Shown one piece after another: positions 20,208-29,345 of a DNA stretch of 64,000 bases; positions within the stretch are counted from its first letter, which is position 1, and each line of letters begins with the position of its first letter. The stretch comes from Parablautia sp. Marseille-Q6255 (lineage in GTDB: Bacteria; Bacillota; Clostridia; Lachnospirales; Lachnospiraceae), in contig NZ_CATNVD010000020.1 in the NCBI RefSeq assembly GCF_951230155.1, positions 36,296-100,295 of the forward strand. Direction: 5' to 3'. The translations under genes and the position numbers were made by a program. A model generated the notes under the pieces. That model ran no database searches, had not been told where the DNA came from, and was given only the letters and a program-made list of their open reading frames with translations.

Positions 20208-20332
20208 AGAGAGAAATCCTCCTTTTTGATCGTGGTGTCATTTTCATATAAGCCGGTAAATCTGTCTGCTCTGGAGGCTTTTGCTGTGTGGGATATTGTA
20301 GCTGTTCCAGAGGGAAAAAGCAAGAGAAAAGA

Positions 20333-20397
20333 GAGCAATTTATTTGAAATTATAAGCAAATTTGAGCAATGAAAAAAGGAAATCATTCAGCTATAAT
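20333..20397 (+). promoter_or_regulatory. AraC-type activator site and promoter of the DUF5107 gene
   Basis: Half-sites GAGCAA at 20333 and AAGCAA at 20354 are 21 bp apart, with a third GAGCAA at 20364. ATGAAA in the -35 place (20369-20374), 17-bp spacer, -10 TATAAT at 20392-20397. Register is identical to 15489-15553. Transcription would run rightward, away from the AraC gene. Confidence 0.7.
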
Positions 20398-20454
20398 AAG
20401 AATATCAGAAAAAAGATGAAAAGCAAAAACTATAAAGAGGTACAGGAGGTAATC

Positions 20455-23400
20455 ATGGAAGAGGTAAGAATCTGGGAAGAGCAGGTTGTCATTCCTACAT
20501 ATGAGATCGGTGATGCGGATAAGAATCCGATGTTCCTTGAAAAACGCGTGTATCAGGGGAGCTGCGGCAAGGTTTATCCATATCCGACGACCGAAAAGAT
20601 CAGTCCGGTAAAGACGGACAAAACGTATCAGGCAGTTTATCTGGAAAATCAGTACATAAGGGTGATGGTGCTTCCGGAGCTCGGAGGACGTATCCAGAGA
20701 GCGTATGATAAGACGAATGATTATGATTTTGTATACTATAATCATGTGATCAAGCCGGCTCTTGTGGGACTGGCAGGGCCGTGGATCTCAGGCGGGATTG
20801 AGTTTAACTGGCCGCAGCATCACAGACCGACTACATATATGCCGGTTGACCATGTGATACAGGAAAATGCAGACGGAAGCAAGACGCTGTTTGTCAATGA
20901 TGTGGACCAGATGTACGGCACCAAGGGGATCGCAGGCTTCACGCTCTACCCGGATAAGGCATACATCGAAATCCGCGGACAGCTTTACAACCGCACGGCA
21001 ACACCGCAGACCTTCCTCTGGTGGGCAAACCCGGCAGTTGCCGTAAACGACAATACACAGTCGATCTTCCCGCCGGATGTTCACTCTGTGATGGATCACG
21101 GCAAGAGAGACGTCTCCCGTTTTCCGATCGCGACAGGCGTATATTACAAGCACGATTACAGCGAGGGCGTGGATATTTCGAGATACAAAAACATCCCGGT
21201 ACCGACCTCCTATATGGCAGAGAAGTCGGAGTATGATTTTGTGGGCGGCTACGACTATGGCAAAAAGGCAGGTATCCTGCACGTAGCAGATCATCATATT
21301 TCTCCGGGGAAAAAGCAGTGGACGTGGGGCTGCGGCGAGTTCGGACAGGCGTGGGACCGCAACCTGACGGATGAGGATGGTCCGTATATTGAGCTGATGA
21401 CGGGCGTTTATACGGATAACCAGCCGGATTTCACGTGGCTGAAGCCGTTTGAGGAGAAGACATTTAAACAGTATTTTATGCCGTATAAGGAAGTCGGCGC
21501 AGTAAAGAATGCAAGCATTCACGCAGTGATGAATATGGAGGTCCGCGATGGCGGGATCTATGTCTGTGTGTACGGCACGGAAAGATACGAGGATGCGGTG
21601 ATCGTAGTGAAGAACTGCGGCGAGGAGATCTTCCGCAGGCAGACCGTGCTCTCTCCGAATGATATTTTCGAGGAAACGATCCCGGCGTCTGTCAAAAAAG
21701 ACAGTGATGTAAAGGTGCAGGTATTTTCGGGAGAAAAATTGCTTGTGGAGTATCAGCCAAAGGACGAGGGGATACCGGAGCTTGCGAAGCCGGCAGAACC
21801 GGCAAAAGATCCGCAGGAAATCATGACAAATGAGGAGCTGTTTTTGACGGGGCTTCATATTGAACAGTACCGTCATGCGACCTATCTTCCGGATCCCTAT
21901 TATCTGGAAGGCTTAAAGCGCGATCCGGGCGATATCCGTATCAATAATGCGTACGGTTCTCTTCTGATGAGAAGAGGCTGCTTTGCCGAGGCTGAGAAGT
22001 ATTTCCGCAAAGCGCTGGAGCGTCTGACCTGGAAGAACCCGAACCCGTATGACAGCGAGCCATACTATAATCTGGGCCTTGTACTGTTTTACCAGGGCAG
22101 CTATGACGATGCGTTCGATGCTTTCTACAAGGCAACGTGGAGCAATGAACAGCAGGAAATGTCGTTTTACTATCTGGCATGTATCGCAGCGCGCAGAGGG
22201 GACTTTGAAGAAGCGCTTGCCTTTGTTGACAAGGGACTTGTCAAGAATGCGCATAATATCAAGGCACGCGGCCTCAGGGCAGTGATCCTGCGCAGGCTTG
22301 GTCAGGAGGAGCGCGCACAGGAGTGGATCAAAGAAAACCTTGGCATAGACCCGTTTGACTATGTCTCCATGTTTGAGTCGTATCAGCTTTCTGGCGATGA
22401 AACGGTTCTGGCAAGGATGAACGGCCTGATGAGGGATTTCCATGAGAATTATCTGATGTGCGCGCGCGACTATGCAGAGGCAGGATTCTACAAAGAAGCG
22501 GTAGAGCTTCTGGAGCAGTGTACACAGGAAAAGCCGATGCTCTATTATTACCGCGGCTTTTACAAGCGCTGCATCGGCGAGGATGGCCTGGCAGATTATG
22601 CAAAGGCAGAGGCAGCTTCTCCGCTGTACTGCTTCCCGAATAAGCTGGAGGATATCTGCGTACTGGAAGACGCGATCCGGGCAGGAGAGACTTGTGCAAA
22701 GGCGAACTATTATCTGGGCTGTCTGTTTTATGATAAGCTGCAGTTTACACATGCGCTCGATCTGTGGGAGGCGTCTGAGGCTTCGGATGGTGAGTATCCG
22801 ACCTTACTTCGAAACCTTGCGCTTGCCTACTATAATAAATGCGGTGAGCCGGAGAAGGCGCGCGAAAAGCTGGAAAAAGCATTTGCGCTTGATCCGACCG
22901 ACGCACGCGTATTTCTCGAGCTCGACCAGCTTTATAAAAAGCTGAACTGTCCGTTTGAAGAACGGATTGTGAAGTATGAAGCGCACCTGGAGCTGACGAG
23001 AGAGCGGGATGATGTGATGATAGAGTATATCACAGTGCTGAATTCTCTTGGCAGGCATCAGGAGGCGTATGACACGATCATGTCCCACACCTTCCGTCCG
23101 TGGGAAGGCGCAGAGGGGAAGGTGATAACACAGTATAAAGCGGCGCTTGTCGAAATGGCAAAAGAAAAGCTTGGCGCACAGGACTATGAGGGAGCCAGGG
23201 AGCTGCTGGAGCGCGCGCTTGTCTATCCGGTAAATCTCGGCGAAGGCCGTCTGGAAGGGACGAAGGACAATAACATTTATTATTATCTGGGCTGTGTCAA
23301 AGAAGCACTGGGAGATGACGCGGGGGCAAAGGAATGCTTCCATCTCGCTTCCCTTGGCCAGGACGAGCCGGCAGGCATGATGTATTATTACGATCAGCCG

Positions 23401-23742
23401 GCAGATATGATCCTTTATAAGGGGCTTGCCGCTCAGAAGCTGGGTGATCAAAGAGCCGCAAACGCATGCTTCTACAAGCTGATTGATTACGGTGAGAAGC
23501 ATATCCGCGACCATATGCGCATCGACTATTTTGCGGTATCTCTCCCGGATTTCCTGATCTTCGAGGAGGACCTGAACCTGAAAAATGAGGCGCACTGCTA
23601 TTATCTGATGGGACTTGGCAGACTGGGACTCGGTGAAAAGGAAGAGGCGGCAAAGCAGTTTGCACAGGTATTAAAACGGGATAAGAGCCATCAGAACGGG
23701 ATCTTCTATGCGCGGATGGCGCGTGGAACAGAGCATGCGTAA
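20455..23742 (+). CDS. DUF5107 domain protein with tetratricopeptide repeats
   Basis: About 1095 residues; the start is set by CAGGAGG at 20443-20449, not the longer open frame. The N-terminal 400 residues form a DUF5107-type domain, related to aldose-mutarotase-like beta-sandwich folds: ENQYIRVMVLPELGGRIQ, ISGGIEFNWPQHHRPTTY, LWWANPAV and WGCGEFGQAWDRN. The rest is a run of TPR helices (RRGCFAEAEKYFRKAL, YYNLGLVLFYQGSYDDAF, KAREKLEKAFALDPTDA). No signal peptide is seen, so it is cytoplasmic. It shares its operator with the AraFGH-like importer, so a role in handling the imported sugar or a glycoside is likely; the exact reaction is unknown. Confidence 0.88.
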   Translation: MEEVRIWEEQVVIPTYEIGDADKNPMFLEKRVYQGSCGKVYPYPTTEKISPVKTDKTYQAVYLENQYIRVMVLPELGGRIQRAYDKTNDYDFVYYNHVIKPALVGLAGPWISGGIEFNWPQHHRPTTYMPVDHVIQENADGSKTLFVNDVDQMYGTKGIAGFTLYPDKAYIEIRGQLYNRTATPQTFLWWANPAVAVNDNTQSIFPPDVHSVMDHGKRDVSRFPIATGVYYKHDYSEGVDISRYKNIPVPTSYMAEKSEYDFVGGYDYGKKAGILHVADHHISPGKKQWTWGCGEFGQAWDRNLTDEDGPYIELMTGVYTDNQPDFTWLKPFEEKTFKQYFMPYKEVGAVKNASIHAVMNMEVRDGGIYVCVYGTERYEDAVIVVKNCGEEIFRRQTVLSPNDIFEETIPASVKKDSDVKVQVFSGEKLLVEYQPKDEGIPELAKPAEPAKDPQEIMTNEELFLTGLHIEQYRHATYLPDPYYLEGLKRDPGDIRINNAYGSLLMRRGCFAEAEKYFRKALERLTWKNPNPYDSEPYYNLGLVLFYQGSYDDAFDAFYKATWSNEQQEMSFYYLACIAARRGDFEEALAFVDKGLVKNAHNIKARGLRAVILRRLGQEERAQEWIKENLGIDPFDYVSMFESYQLSGDETVLARMNGLMRDFHENYLMCARDYAEAGFYKEAVELLEQCTQEKPMLYYYRGFYKRCIGEDGLADYAKAEAASPLYCFPNKLEDICVLEDAIRAGETCAKANYYLGCLFYDKLQFTHALDLWEASEASDGEYPTLLRNLALAYYNKCGEPEKAREKLEKAFALDPTDARVFLELDQLYKKLNCPFEERIVKYEAHLELTRERDDVMIEYITVLNSLGRHQEAYDTIMSHTFRPWEGAEGKVITQYKAALVEMAKEKLGAQDYEGARELLERALVYPVNLGEGRLEGTKDNNIYYYLGCVKEALGDDAGAKECFHLASLGQDEPAGMMYYYDQPADMILYKGLAAQKLGDQRAANACFYKLIDYGEKHIRDHMRIDYFAVSLPDFLIFEEDLNLKNEAHCYYLMGLGRLGLGEKEEAAKQFAQVLKRDKSHQNGIFYARMARGTEHA

Positions 23743-23760
23743 AAAGACGAGGAGGAGCGT

Positions 23761-24174
23761 ATGAGAAGGATCGAGAGCATTACGCGGGAAGCGTTTGCCG
23801 CGTTTGGGAGTGTGATTGAATTTTCACCGGATTTTGAGGATGTGTATGAGATTGTTGAGACGGAGGAGGAAAAGCCGTGGATCCTGGCGGTGTTCCGGTA
23901 TAAGAACAAAACGATCCGAAGACTTGAGAATCATCCGACTTCTATGGAGACGTTTGAACCGCTTGCCGGGGTGACAGTGCTGCTCGTGGCGGAGCATGAG
24001 ACGCCGGAGGAGTACCGGGCATTTGTGCTGGATAAGCCAGTCTGCCTGAAAAAGGGCGTATGGCACCAGGTGCTCTCTCTGACCCCGGAAGCATCAGTCA
24101 AGATTACCGAGAATAAGGATGTGTATTCAGAGTTTTACGATCTTTCCCAGGAGGTCTGTGCGCAGATCGGATAG
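23761..24174 (+). CDS. AllA/ureidoglycolate lyase-like cupin
   Basis: 137 residues, starting 18 bp after the DUF5107 gene with GAGGAG before the start, so probably cotranscribed. It resembles the ureidoglycolate-lyase cupin family: ITREAFAAFGSVIEF at the N-terminus, ENHPTSMETFEPLAG and the WHQVLSL motif. No other allantoin genes are present. In this position it more likely acts on a sugar-derived acid or serves an unknown cupin function; the lyase name is only a family label. Confidence 0.75.
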   Translation: MRRIESITREAFAAFGSVIEFSPDFEDVYEIVETEEEKPWILAVFRYKNKTIRRLENHPTSMETFEPLAGVTVLLVAEHETPEEYRAFVLDKPVCLKKGVWHQVLSLTPEASVKITENKDVYSEFYDLSQEVCAQIG

Positions 24175-24260
24175 CGGGAGCACAGATTGGATAGCGAGAA
24201 CCTTGACAGGTACAGATCCTGCATAGAAAAAGGGGCTGTCGAGAAATAGATAGTTCTAAA

Positions 24261-24300
24261 TAGGGACAGATGTGACTCGCGCGAGTCACATCTGTCCCTA
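24261..24300. repeat. Perfect 40-bp palindrome
   Basis: Twenty bases (TAGGGACAGATGTGACTCGC) followed at once by their exact reverse complement. It abuts the broken end of a DHFR-like gene. It resembles REP-type palindromes with GGGACAG ends; I see no other copy in the window. It may also act as a terminator for cupin transcription. Confidence 0.9.
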
Positions 24301-24550
24301 AAATCCCTTTTCCATTTTCTTCCCGCAGTCTTTTTATCAGTTCAACAGGATTTTCATTGACAAAATGGATTTTATCGGAAGATGTTTTTTGCTTGTGTGT
24401 TACAACATAAGATGTAAAATCATCATAAACCCATTCGCCTGGTGAAAGTTCAGTGACAATCTGATGATATGTATTCCACCCCATTATCACAGTATCAATG
24501 TCTTTCACAAATTCAGAATATGCGTCAATGCTTGATTCATAAATTGGATT
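24301..24550 (-). pseudogene. Remnant of a dihydrofolate-reductase-family gene
   Basis: Reading leftward from just behind the GNAT stop codon, the frame encodes a piece recognisable as a DHFR/RibD-like protein: DIDTVIMGWNTYHQIV, FTSYVVTHKQ and PVELIKRLREENGKGI. The N-terminal 35 or so residues with the start are missing, and the frame runs into the palindrome at 24300, losing the C-terminal half with the glycine-rich strand expected after GKGI. Both ends are cut, so it is a dead fragment. Confidence 0.75.
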
Positions 24551-25003
24551 CTATCTATGGATGTACATTCTTGTCATATCAGGGTCATTATTCCCTTGAA
24601 CCATACACAAAAATTCCCAGCCGTATCTTTCATAAAAACTTGTATGGTCCGTAATCAAATAGATAGGAGTAATACCCTTTAACTTCATATCCTTCACGAC
24701 AATATCGAGTAATTTTCCCGCAATTCCCTGACAGCGATATTCCTTGTCTGTATATACTGCACATACATTCGGCGCAAGGTCTTTCCTGTTATGAAAATCA
24801 TTTTCGATTACTCCAAGACCACCCACAATCCGTTCTTTATCTAAGCAAAGATACCAACCATACTCTGTTTCATGATTGAGATATGCTTCCATGCATTCAA
24901 GATACGCTTCTTGTGGCACTTCCCATTTATCATGAAACCATGCTGCAGCAGCTTCTTTTAATTCTGGTTTTTGTCTTAAAGTAACATAGGTAAATTCTTT
25001 CAT
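24551..25003 (-). CDS. GNAT-family N-acetyltransferase
   Basis: 150 residues; GGAGG 5 bp before the ATG at 25003 fixes the start (MKEFTYVTLRQKPEL). The acetyl-CoA-binding signature is YTDKEYRCQGIAGKLLD at about 88-104. The last part (SFYERYGWEFLC) is the usual GNAT beta6-7 region. Gene ends 26 bp from a second GNAT gene on its 5' side and is AT-rich compared with the neighbouring sugar locus. Substrate unknown. Confidence 0.9.
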   Translation of the reverse strand: MKEFTYVTLRQKPELKEAAAAWFHDKWEVPQEAYLECMEAYLNHETEYGWYLCLDKERIVGGLGVIENDFHNRKDLAPNVCAVYTDKEYRCQGIAGKLLDIVVKDMKLKGITPIYLITDHTSFYERYGWEFLCMVQGNNDPDMTRMYIHR

Positions 25004-25029
25004 ATCTGCCTCCGCAACTTTCAAATTTG

Positions 25030-25446
25030 CTAAATTCTCTTAATAAGAAACAGTTCCATTGGCTGCTCATATCCTGGAATATCTATAACAAAACCACCAC
25101 AATCTTTATATCCTAATTTTCTATAAAAATGCTGTGCTTCTTCATCAACCTGTGTAGAAGTCAGAAGCATACCATATCCTTGTGATTTCATGTCAGCTTC
25201 CCAATGCTCCATAAGTTTTTTTCCATAACCTTTTCCTTGATAATTCCAATCAACAAACAACATTGTACAAAATGGCGTATTATCCCAAAAAAGATTATAT
25301 CTCAGCAAGCCTGTCGGCTTATTATCATCTAATAAAACATATCCTCTTTTTTCTCTAACTTTACTGTCAAATTCCTGTTCTGGCAAATGCTTATCAAGAC
25401 TATACCAAAACTCTTTATCTTCTAATTGAACATATCTAATTTCCAG
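25030..25446 (-). CDS. GNAT-family N-acetyltransferase, apparent CTG start
   Basis: The frame is open upstream of the first TTG. The protein fits the family best if it starts at the CTG at 25446 (LEIRYVQLEDKEFWYSLDKH), which has GCGAGG 5 bp upstream; this gives 138 residues. The signature VDWNYQGKGYGKKLMEHW binds acetyl-CoA, and FYRKLGYKDCGGF follows. A promoter lies at the right distance upstream. Either CTG is a real start or an ATG has mutated and the gene is weakened. Confidence 0.75.
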   Translation of the reverse strand: MEIRYVQLEDKEFWYSLDKHLPEQEFDSKVREKRGYVLLDDNKPTGLLRYNLFWDNTPFCTMLFVDWNYQGKGYGKKLMEHWEADMKSQGYGMLLTSTQVDEEAQHFYRKLGYKDCGGFVIDIPGYEQPMELFLIKRI

Positions 25447-25495
25447 GATTTCCTCGCCTCTTTAACTTCTAAATTTATTGTTCTCTTTATATCAA

Positions 25496-25525
25496 ATTAT
25501 ACCATGCTGTTATAAGCATTGTCAT
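25496..25525 (-). promoter_or_regulatory. Promoter of the two GNAT genes
   Basis: Minus strand: -35 ATGACA (25525-25520), 18-bp spacer, -10 TATAAT (25501-25496). Confidence 0.6.
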
Positions 25526-25584
25526 TTCTTTTCTTGCTTTTGATAATTGTAAAGTAAAGTTCTTGATAAGAGGAAACAGGATGG

Positions 25585-25620
25585 GTGGTGTCGGAGATGA
25601 TTTTACCGGCACCACTTTTA
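25585..25620 (+). terminator. Hairpin in the GNAT-AraC intergenic region
   Basis: GTGGTGTCGG (25585-25594) pairs with CCGGCACCAC (25606-25615, one wobble), followed by TTTTA. The rest of 25447-25823 holds a 64-codon open frame with no RBS and no recognisable product. Confidence 0.4.
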
Positions 25621-25823
25621 ATTCCGAAAAATATAATTTATACTGCCATTAATACCAAAATGTGTAAGACGAAGACATCTGTGAATGATAAAATCAGCTT
25701 AAGAATCAAAGGAAGAATGGCATACAGGACGGAAACGGACGGCAGTCTGGAAGAGATAGAAATAAATACCGAATTGTGATAAAATAGCTTTCATAAACAC
25801 ACAGAGCATATCCGGAGGATGAA

Positions 25824-26708
25824 ATGAAAAGGCTGAAGGAAAGTATGATAAAGACTATTAAGAGCGATTCTTTTGAGATTCGTATGAGAAATGCCGGAGT
25901 ATTTCGGTTTCCGGCCGCATATCGGTTTGAGACACATAATCACCGGGAGATCGAGATCAATTATATCAACAGTGGATCGTGCATCATGGGAATAGAAGGG
26001 GTGCTTGTTCCTCTCAAGCACGGTGACTGTATTGTTATTTATGCCGGCGTGCCTCATCAGTTTATTGTGGAGGACAAGGAGAACTGCAGGATTACGCAGC
26101 TTGAGTTTCGGGTAGAGCATTCGGAGGGATTGCAGGAAACGCTCAGGTTTTTCAGTGGAGCGGCGCCTTATTACAGGCTGTGCGGGTGTGAGGATGTTTG
26201 CGTTTATATGGAGAACCTGTGCAGACTTTATCGTGCGGATAAGGATCCGGAATACAAGGAGCTTATGATGCAGCTGGGATTTTTTCAGCTTTTTCTGGAG
26301 CTTTCTGAGAAGATGCAGCGTTCTGCCCGAAGGGATATCAAAAAAGGAAAAGCAGGGCGTATTGATGGGATCATCCGCTACATCAATGAAAACTGGGATA
26401 AGGAGATCAATATCGAAGCGCTTGCCCGGCAGTTTGAGGTCAGCTCGCGTTACATAAGGAAATGCTTCCGGCAGGAAACAGGGGTGAGCTGCCAGAAATA
26501 TATTTGCACGCTGCGGATCAGTAAGGCAAAGGAGCTTTTATGGTTTACTGCAAAATCAGTGACGGAGATCGCACTTGAGACGGGGTTTGGGAGTTCTCAG
26601 TATTTCTGTCGGGTATTTCAGCAGTATACAGATATGTCGCCGATGGAGTACCGCAATCTCTGGCGCGGTCAGAAGGCGCAGGAATTATGTGTAGTAGATT
26701 TTCGCTGA
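25824..26708 (+). CDS. AraC-family transcriptional regulator
   Basis: 294 residues; GGAGG precedes the ATG. The N-terminal half is a cupin sensor (FETHNHREIEINYINSGSC, HGDCIVIYAGVPHQF). The C-terminal half carries the AraC double helix-turn-helix (NIEALARQFEVSSRYIRKCF, VTEIALETGFGSSQYFCRVF). It lies 22 bp upstream of the uroporphyrinogen-decarboxylase-like gene and is probably cotranscribed with and regulates it. Inducer unknown. Confidence 0.92.
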   Translation: MKRLKESMIKTIKSDSFEIRMRNAGVFRFPAAYRFETHNHREIEINYINSGSCIMGIEGVLVPLKHGDCIVIYAGVPHQFIVEDKENCRITQLEFRVEHSEGLQETLRFFSGAAPYYRLCGCEDVCVYMENLCRLYRADKDPEYKELMMQLGFFQLFLELSEKMQRSARRDIKKGKAGRIDGIIRYINENWDKEINIEALARQFEVSSRYIRKCFRQETGVSCQKYICTLRISKAKELLWFTAKSVTEIALETGFGSSQYFCRVFQQYTDMSPMEYRNLWRGQKAQELCVVDFR

Positions 26709-26730
26709 CAGGTAAAAGGAGGAAGGTATT

Positions 26731-27792
26731 ATGACAGACAGAGAAAATTTTTTGTCACTGCTTCGCAGACAGGGGTATGAGCGTGTGCCGGTGGAATTTA
26801 TACTGTGTCCGCATTTGCAGGAGGTATGTAAGAAGGAACTGGGGGCAGAGGATTATGAGGAATATTTCGGCTTTCCATGGCGCAGAGTGGATGACCTGCG
26901 GCTGGTCGGGCATGATGTGGAACAGTATCGGAAATTTTATCAAAGACCCCTTGCGCAGGGAGCAGACATTGATCTTTGGGGAGTAGGGCACGAAAAGTCC
27001 CCGAACAGTATGCATATGACTTACATGCGGCATCCGCTGGAGGATATGGAGACGCTGGAGGAGATACAGAACTATCCCTATCCTGATTTTGCGCATGCGG
27101 ACGGATCTCATCAGGCTGAGCAGGTGCGCCGGATCAAAGAAAGGGATCTGATCGCTATTGGCGATATGCAGATGACGATCTGGGAGTGCGCATGGTATAT
27201 GCGCAGCATGGAAGAGCTGTTCTGCGATATGATGGAGGAAAATGAGATCGCAGAGTTCCTGTTTGATAAGGTAACGGAGCTTTCTCTGATCCGGGCAAAG
27301 GCGTATGTGAATGCGGGCGTGGATGTCCTGTTTTTGGGGGATGATATCGGAATGCAGCATACGATCATGATGAGCGAGGAGCTGTACTGCACCTGGATCA
27401 AGCCGCGTCTGAAATATATCATTGATGAGGTGAAAAAGATCAACCCGGATCTGATCGTATTTTATCATTCCTGCGGATTTATTGAGCCGATGATTCCGCA
27501 TTTGATCGAGGCAGGGGTAGATGTACTCAACCCGATTCAGAGTGAGTGTATGGATTTTGAGGAAATCTTCCGTAAATATGGAGACCGGATTTCTTTTCAC
27601 GGTACGATCGGCACGCAGACGGTGATGCCGCATGGTACGCCGGAGGAAGTAAAGCAGGCAGTATGGAGAAATCTCGATATTGCAGGAGAAAAAGGCGGGC
27701 TTTTTGTGGCGCCGACTCATATGCTCGAGCCGGAGGTGCCGCTTGAGAATATCCTGGCATATGTGGAGGCCTGCAGGACTTACAGAAAATAA
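26731..27792 (+). CDS. Uroporphyrinogen decarboxylase (URO-D) family protein
   Basis: 353 residues, AAAGGAGGAAGG before the ATG. It follows the URO-D/corrinoid methyltransferase barrel pattern: PVEFILCPHL at the start, a central VNAGVDVLFLGDDIG, FYHSCGFIEPMIPHLIEAG and the C-terminal FVAPTHMLEPEVPLENI. No other haem-synthesis gene is nearby. Family members beside AraC regulators usually act in methyl transfer or ligand-specific catabolism, not in haem synthesis. No corrinoid protein is seen in the window, so the substrate stays open. Confidence 0.85.
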   Translation: MTDRENFLSLLRRQGYERVPVEFILCPHLQEVCKKELGAEDYEEYFGFPWRRVDDLRLVGHDVEQYRKFYQRPLAQGADIDLWGVGHEKSPNSMHMTYMRHPLEDMETLEEIQNYPYPDFAHADGSHQAEQVRRIKERDLIAIGDMQMTIWECAWYMRSMEELFCDMMEENEIAEFLFDKVTELSLIRAKAYVNAGVDVLFLGDDIGMQHTIMMSEELYCTWIKPRLKYIIDEVKKINPDLIVFYHSCGFIEPMIPHLIEAGVDVLNPIQSECMDFEEIFRKYGDRISFHGTIGTQTVMPHGTPEEVKQAVWRNLDIAGEKGGLFVAPTHMLEPEVPLENILAYVEACRTYRK

Positions 27793-27995
27793 AGAAAAGA
27801 AGCAAAAGAAAAGAAGCAGGGCAGGAAAGATGAGGCTGCTGCGGCATGCGATCGGGAGGGGATGGCTCCTCTGGAACAGGCATGCTGCAGCAGTCTTTGT
27901 TTTACCGGAGCGGCAAAGGCAGAAAGCGGCTGTAAATACCGGTTGAAAAATGGGTGAAAAATGTTGAGAAATCCGCTGAGAAAAGAAAAAATCCC

Positions 27996-28024
27996 TTGAC
28001 AAGCAGATTTGCCAAACGTATAAT
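27996..28024 (+). promoter_or_regulatory. Promoter of the str operon (rpsL)
   Basis: Consensus -35 TTGACA at 27996-28001, 17-bp spacer, -10 TATAAT at 28019-28024. The region 27793-27995 behind the URO-D gene is purine rich and holds no gene. Confidence 0.85.
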
Positions 28025-28030
28025 GATTGA

Positions 28031-28172
28031 GTGCGTGGCTGCGCATGTCATTTTTTGCGCGCGCAGCATATCACTACATGACGCATGGTTCAGCAACCAC
28101 GGGCGAAAAGCTCATGCAGGAAATCACAGCATCGAAAAGTCAGGCTGTGATAAAAAATCAGGAGGTGAAGAA
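28031..28172 (+). promoter_or_regulatory. Structured 5' leader of rpsL
   Basis: About 140 nt. It contains TGGTT-CAGC-AACCA near 28086-28099. A perfect stem ATCACAGC (28123-28130) with GCTGTGAT (28144-28151) is followed by AAAAAATC and then the AGGAGGTG ribosome-binding site. It may sense ribosomal protein or act as an attenuator; this is inference. Confidence 0.4.
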
Positions 28173-28595
28173 ATGCCAACATTTAATCAGTTAGTAAGAA
28201 AAGGCAGACAGACATCAGTAAAGAAATCTACTGCGCCGGCTCTCCAGAAAGGATTTAACTCCCTTCAGAAGAAGGCAACAAACACATCTTCTCCGCAGAA
28301 GAGAGGCGTTTGTACAGCAGTTAAGACAGCTACTCCGAAGAAGCCGAACTCAGCTCTTCGTAAGATCGCCAGAGTACGTCTGTCCAATGGTATCGAGGTT
28401 ACAAGCTACATCCCGGGTGAGGGACACAACCTTCAGGAGCATAGCGTTGTGCTTATCCGTGGCGGTAGAGTAAAGGACCTTCCGGGTACAAGATACCACA
28501 TCGTCAGAGGTACACTTGATACAGCAGGTGTTGCCAAGAGACGTCAGGCACGTTCCAAATACGGTGCCAAGAGACCGAAAGACGCGAAGAAATAA
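28173..28595 (+). CDS. rpsL: Small ribosomal subunit protein S12
   Basis: 140 residues starting [11 protein letters not shown] after AGGAGGTG; the longer open frame upstream is leader. S12 is at the decoding centre. The streptomycin positions are wild type: [11 protein letters not shown] and [13 protein letters not shown] keep the key lysines. It is the first gene of rpsL-rpsG-fusA-tuf. Confidence 0.99.
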   Translation: MPTFNQLVRKGRQTSVKKSTAPALQKGFNSLQKKATNTSSPQKRGVCTAVKTATPKKPNSALRKIARVRLSNGIEVTSYIPGEGHNLQEHSVVLIRGGRVKDLPGTRYHIVRGTLDTAGVAKRRQARSKYGAKRPKDAKK

Positions 28596-28746
28596 TTCGG
28601 CGTTTTCCAGAAGTATCACAAGAAGATCTGAATTTTGTTTCACCTTATGCGGAGTTCTTATTAGCAGGTGGTTGCGCGTTAATATAGAAGTCCTTGCATG
28701 AAACACAATCAGCAAGCCAGTTTGTGAGTACCTGTGAATTAATTGA

Positions 28747-29241
<495 letters not shown>

Positions 29242-29345
29242 GCCGAAAGCAACTGGCCGAAAGCAACTTAGCGAAAACAAGTCGGAGACGAAGTTTGAGC
29301 TTAGTGCGAGGCTGTGTTATCGCTATTATTTAGGAGGAAAAAATT

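Noticed and set aside
25585..25779. 64-codon open frame between GNAT and AraC genes
   Set aside because: No RBS, starts inside a hairpin, and no recognisable domain.
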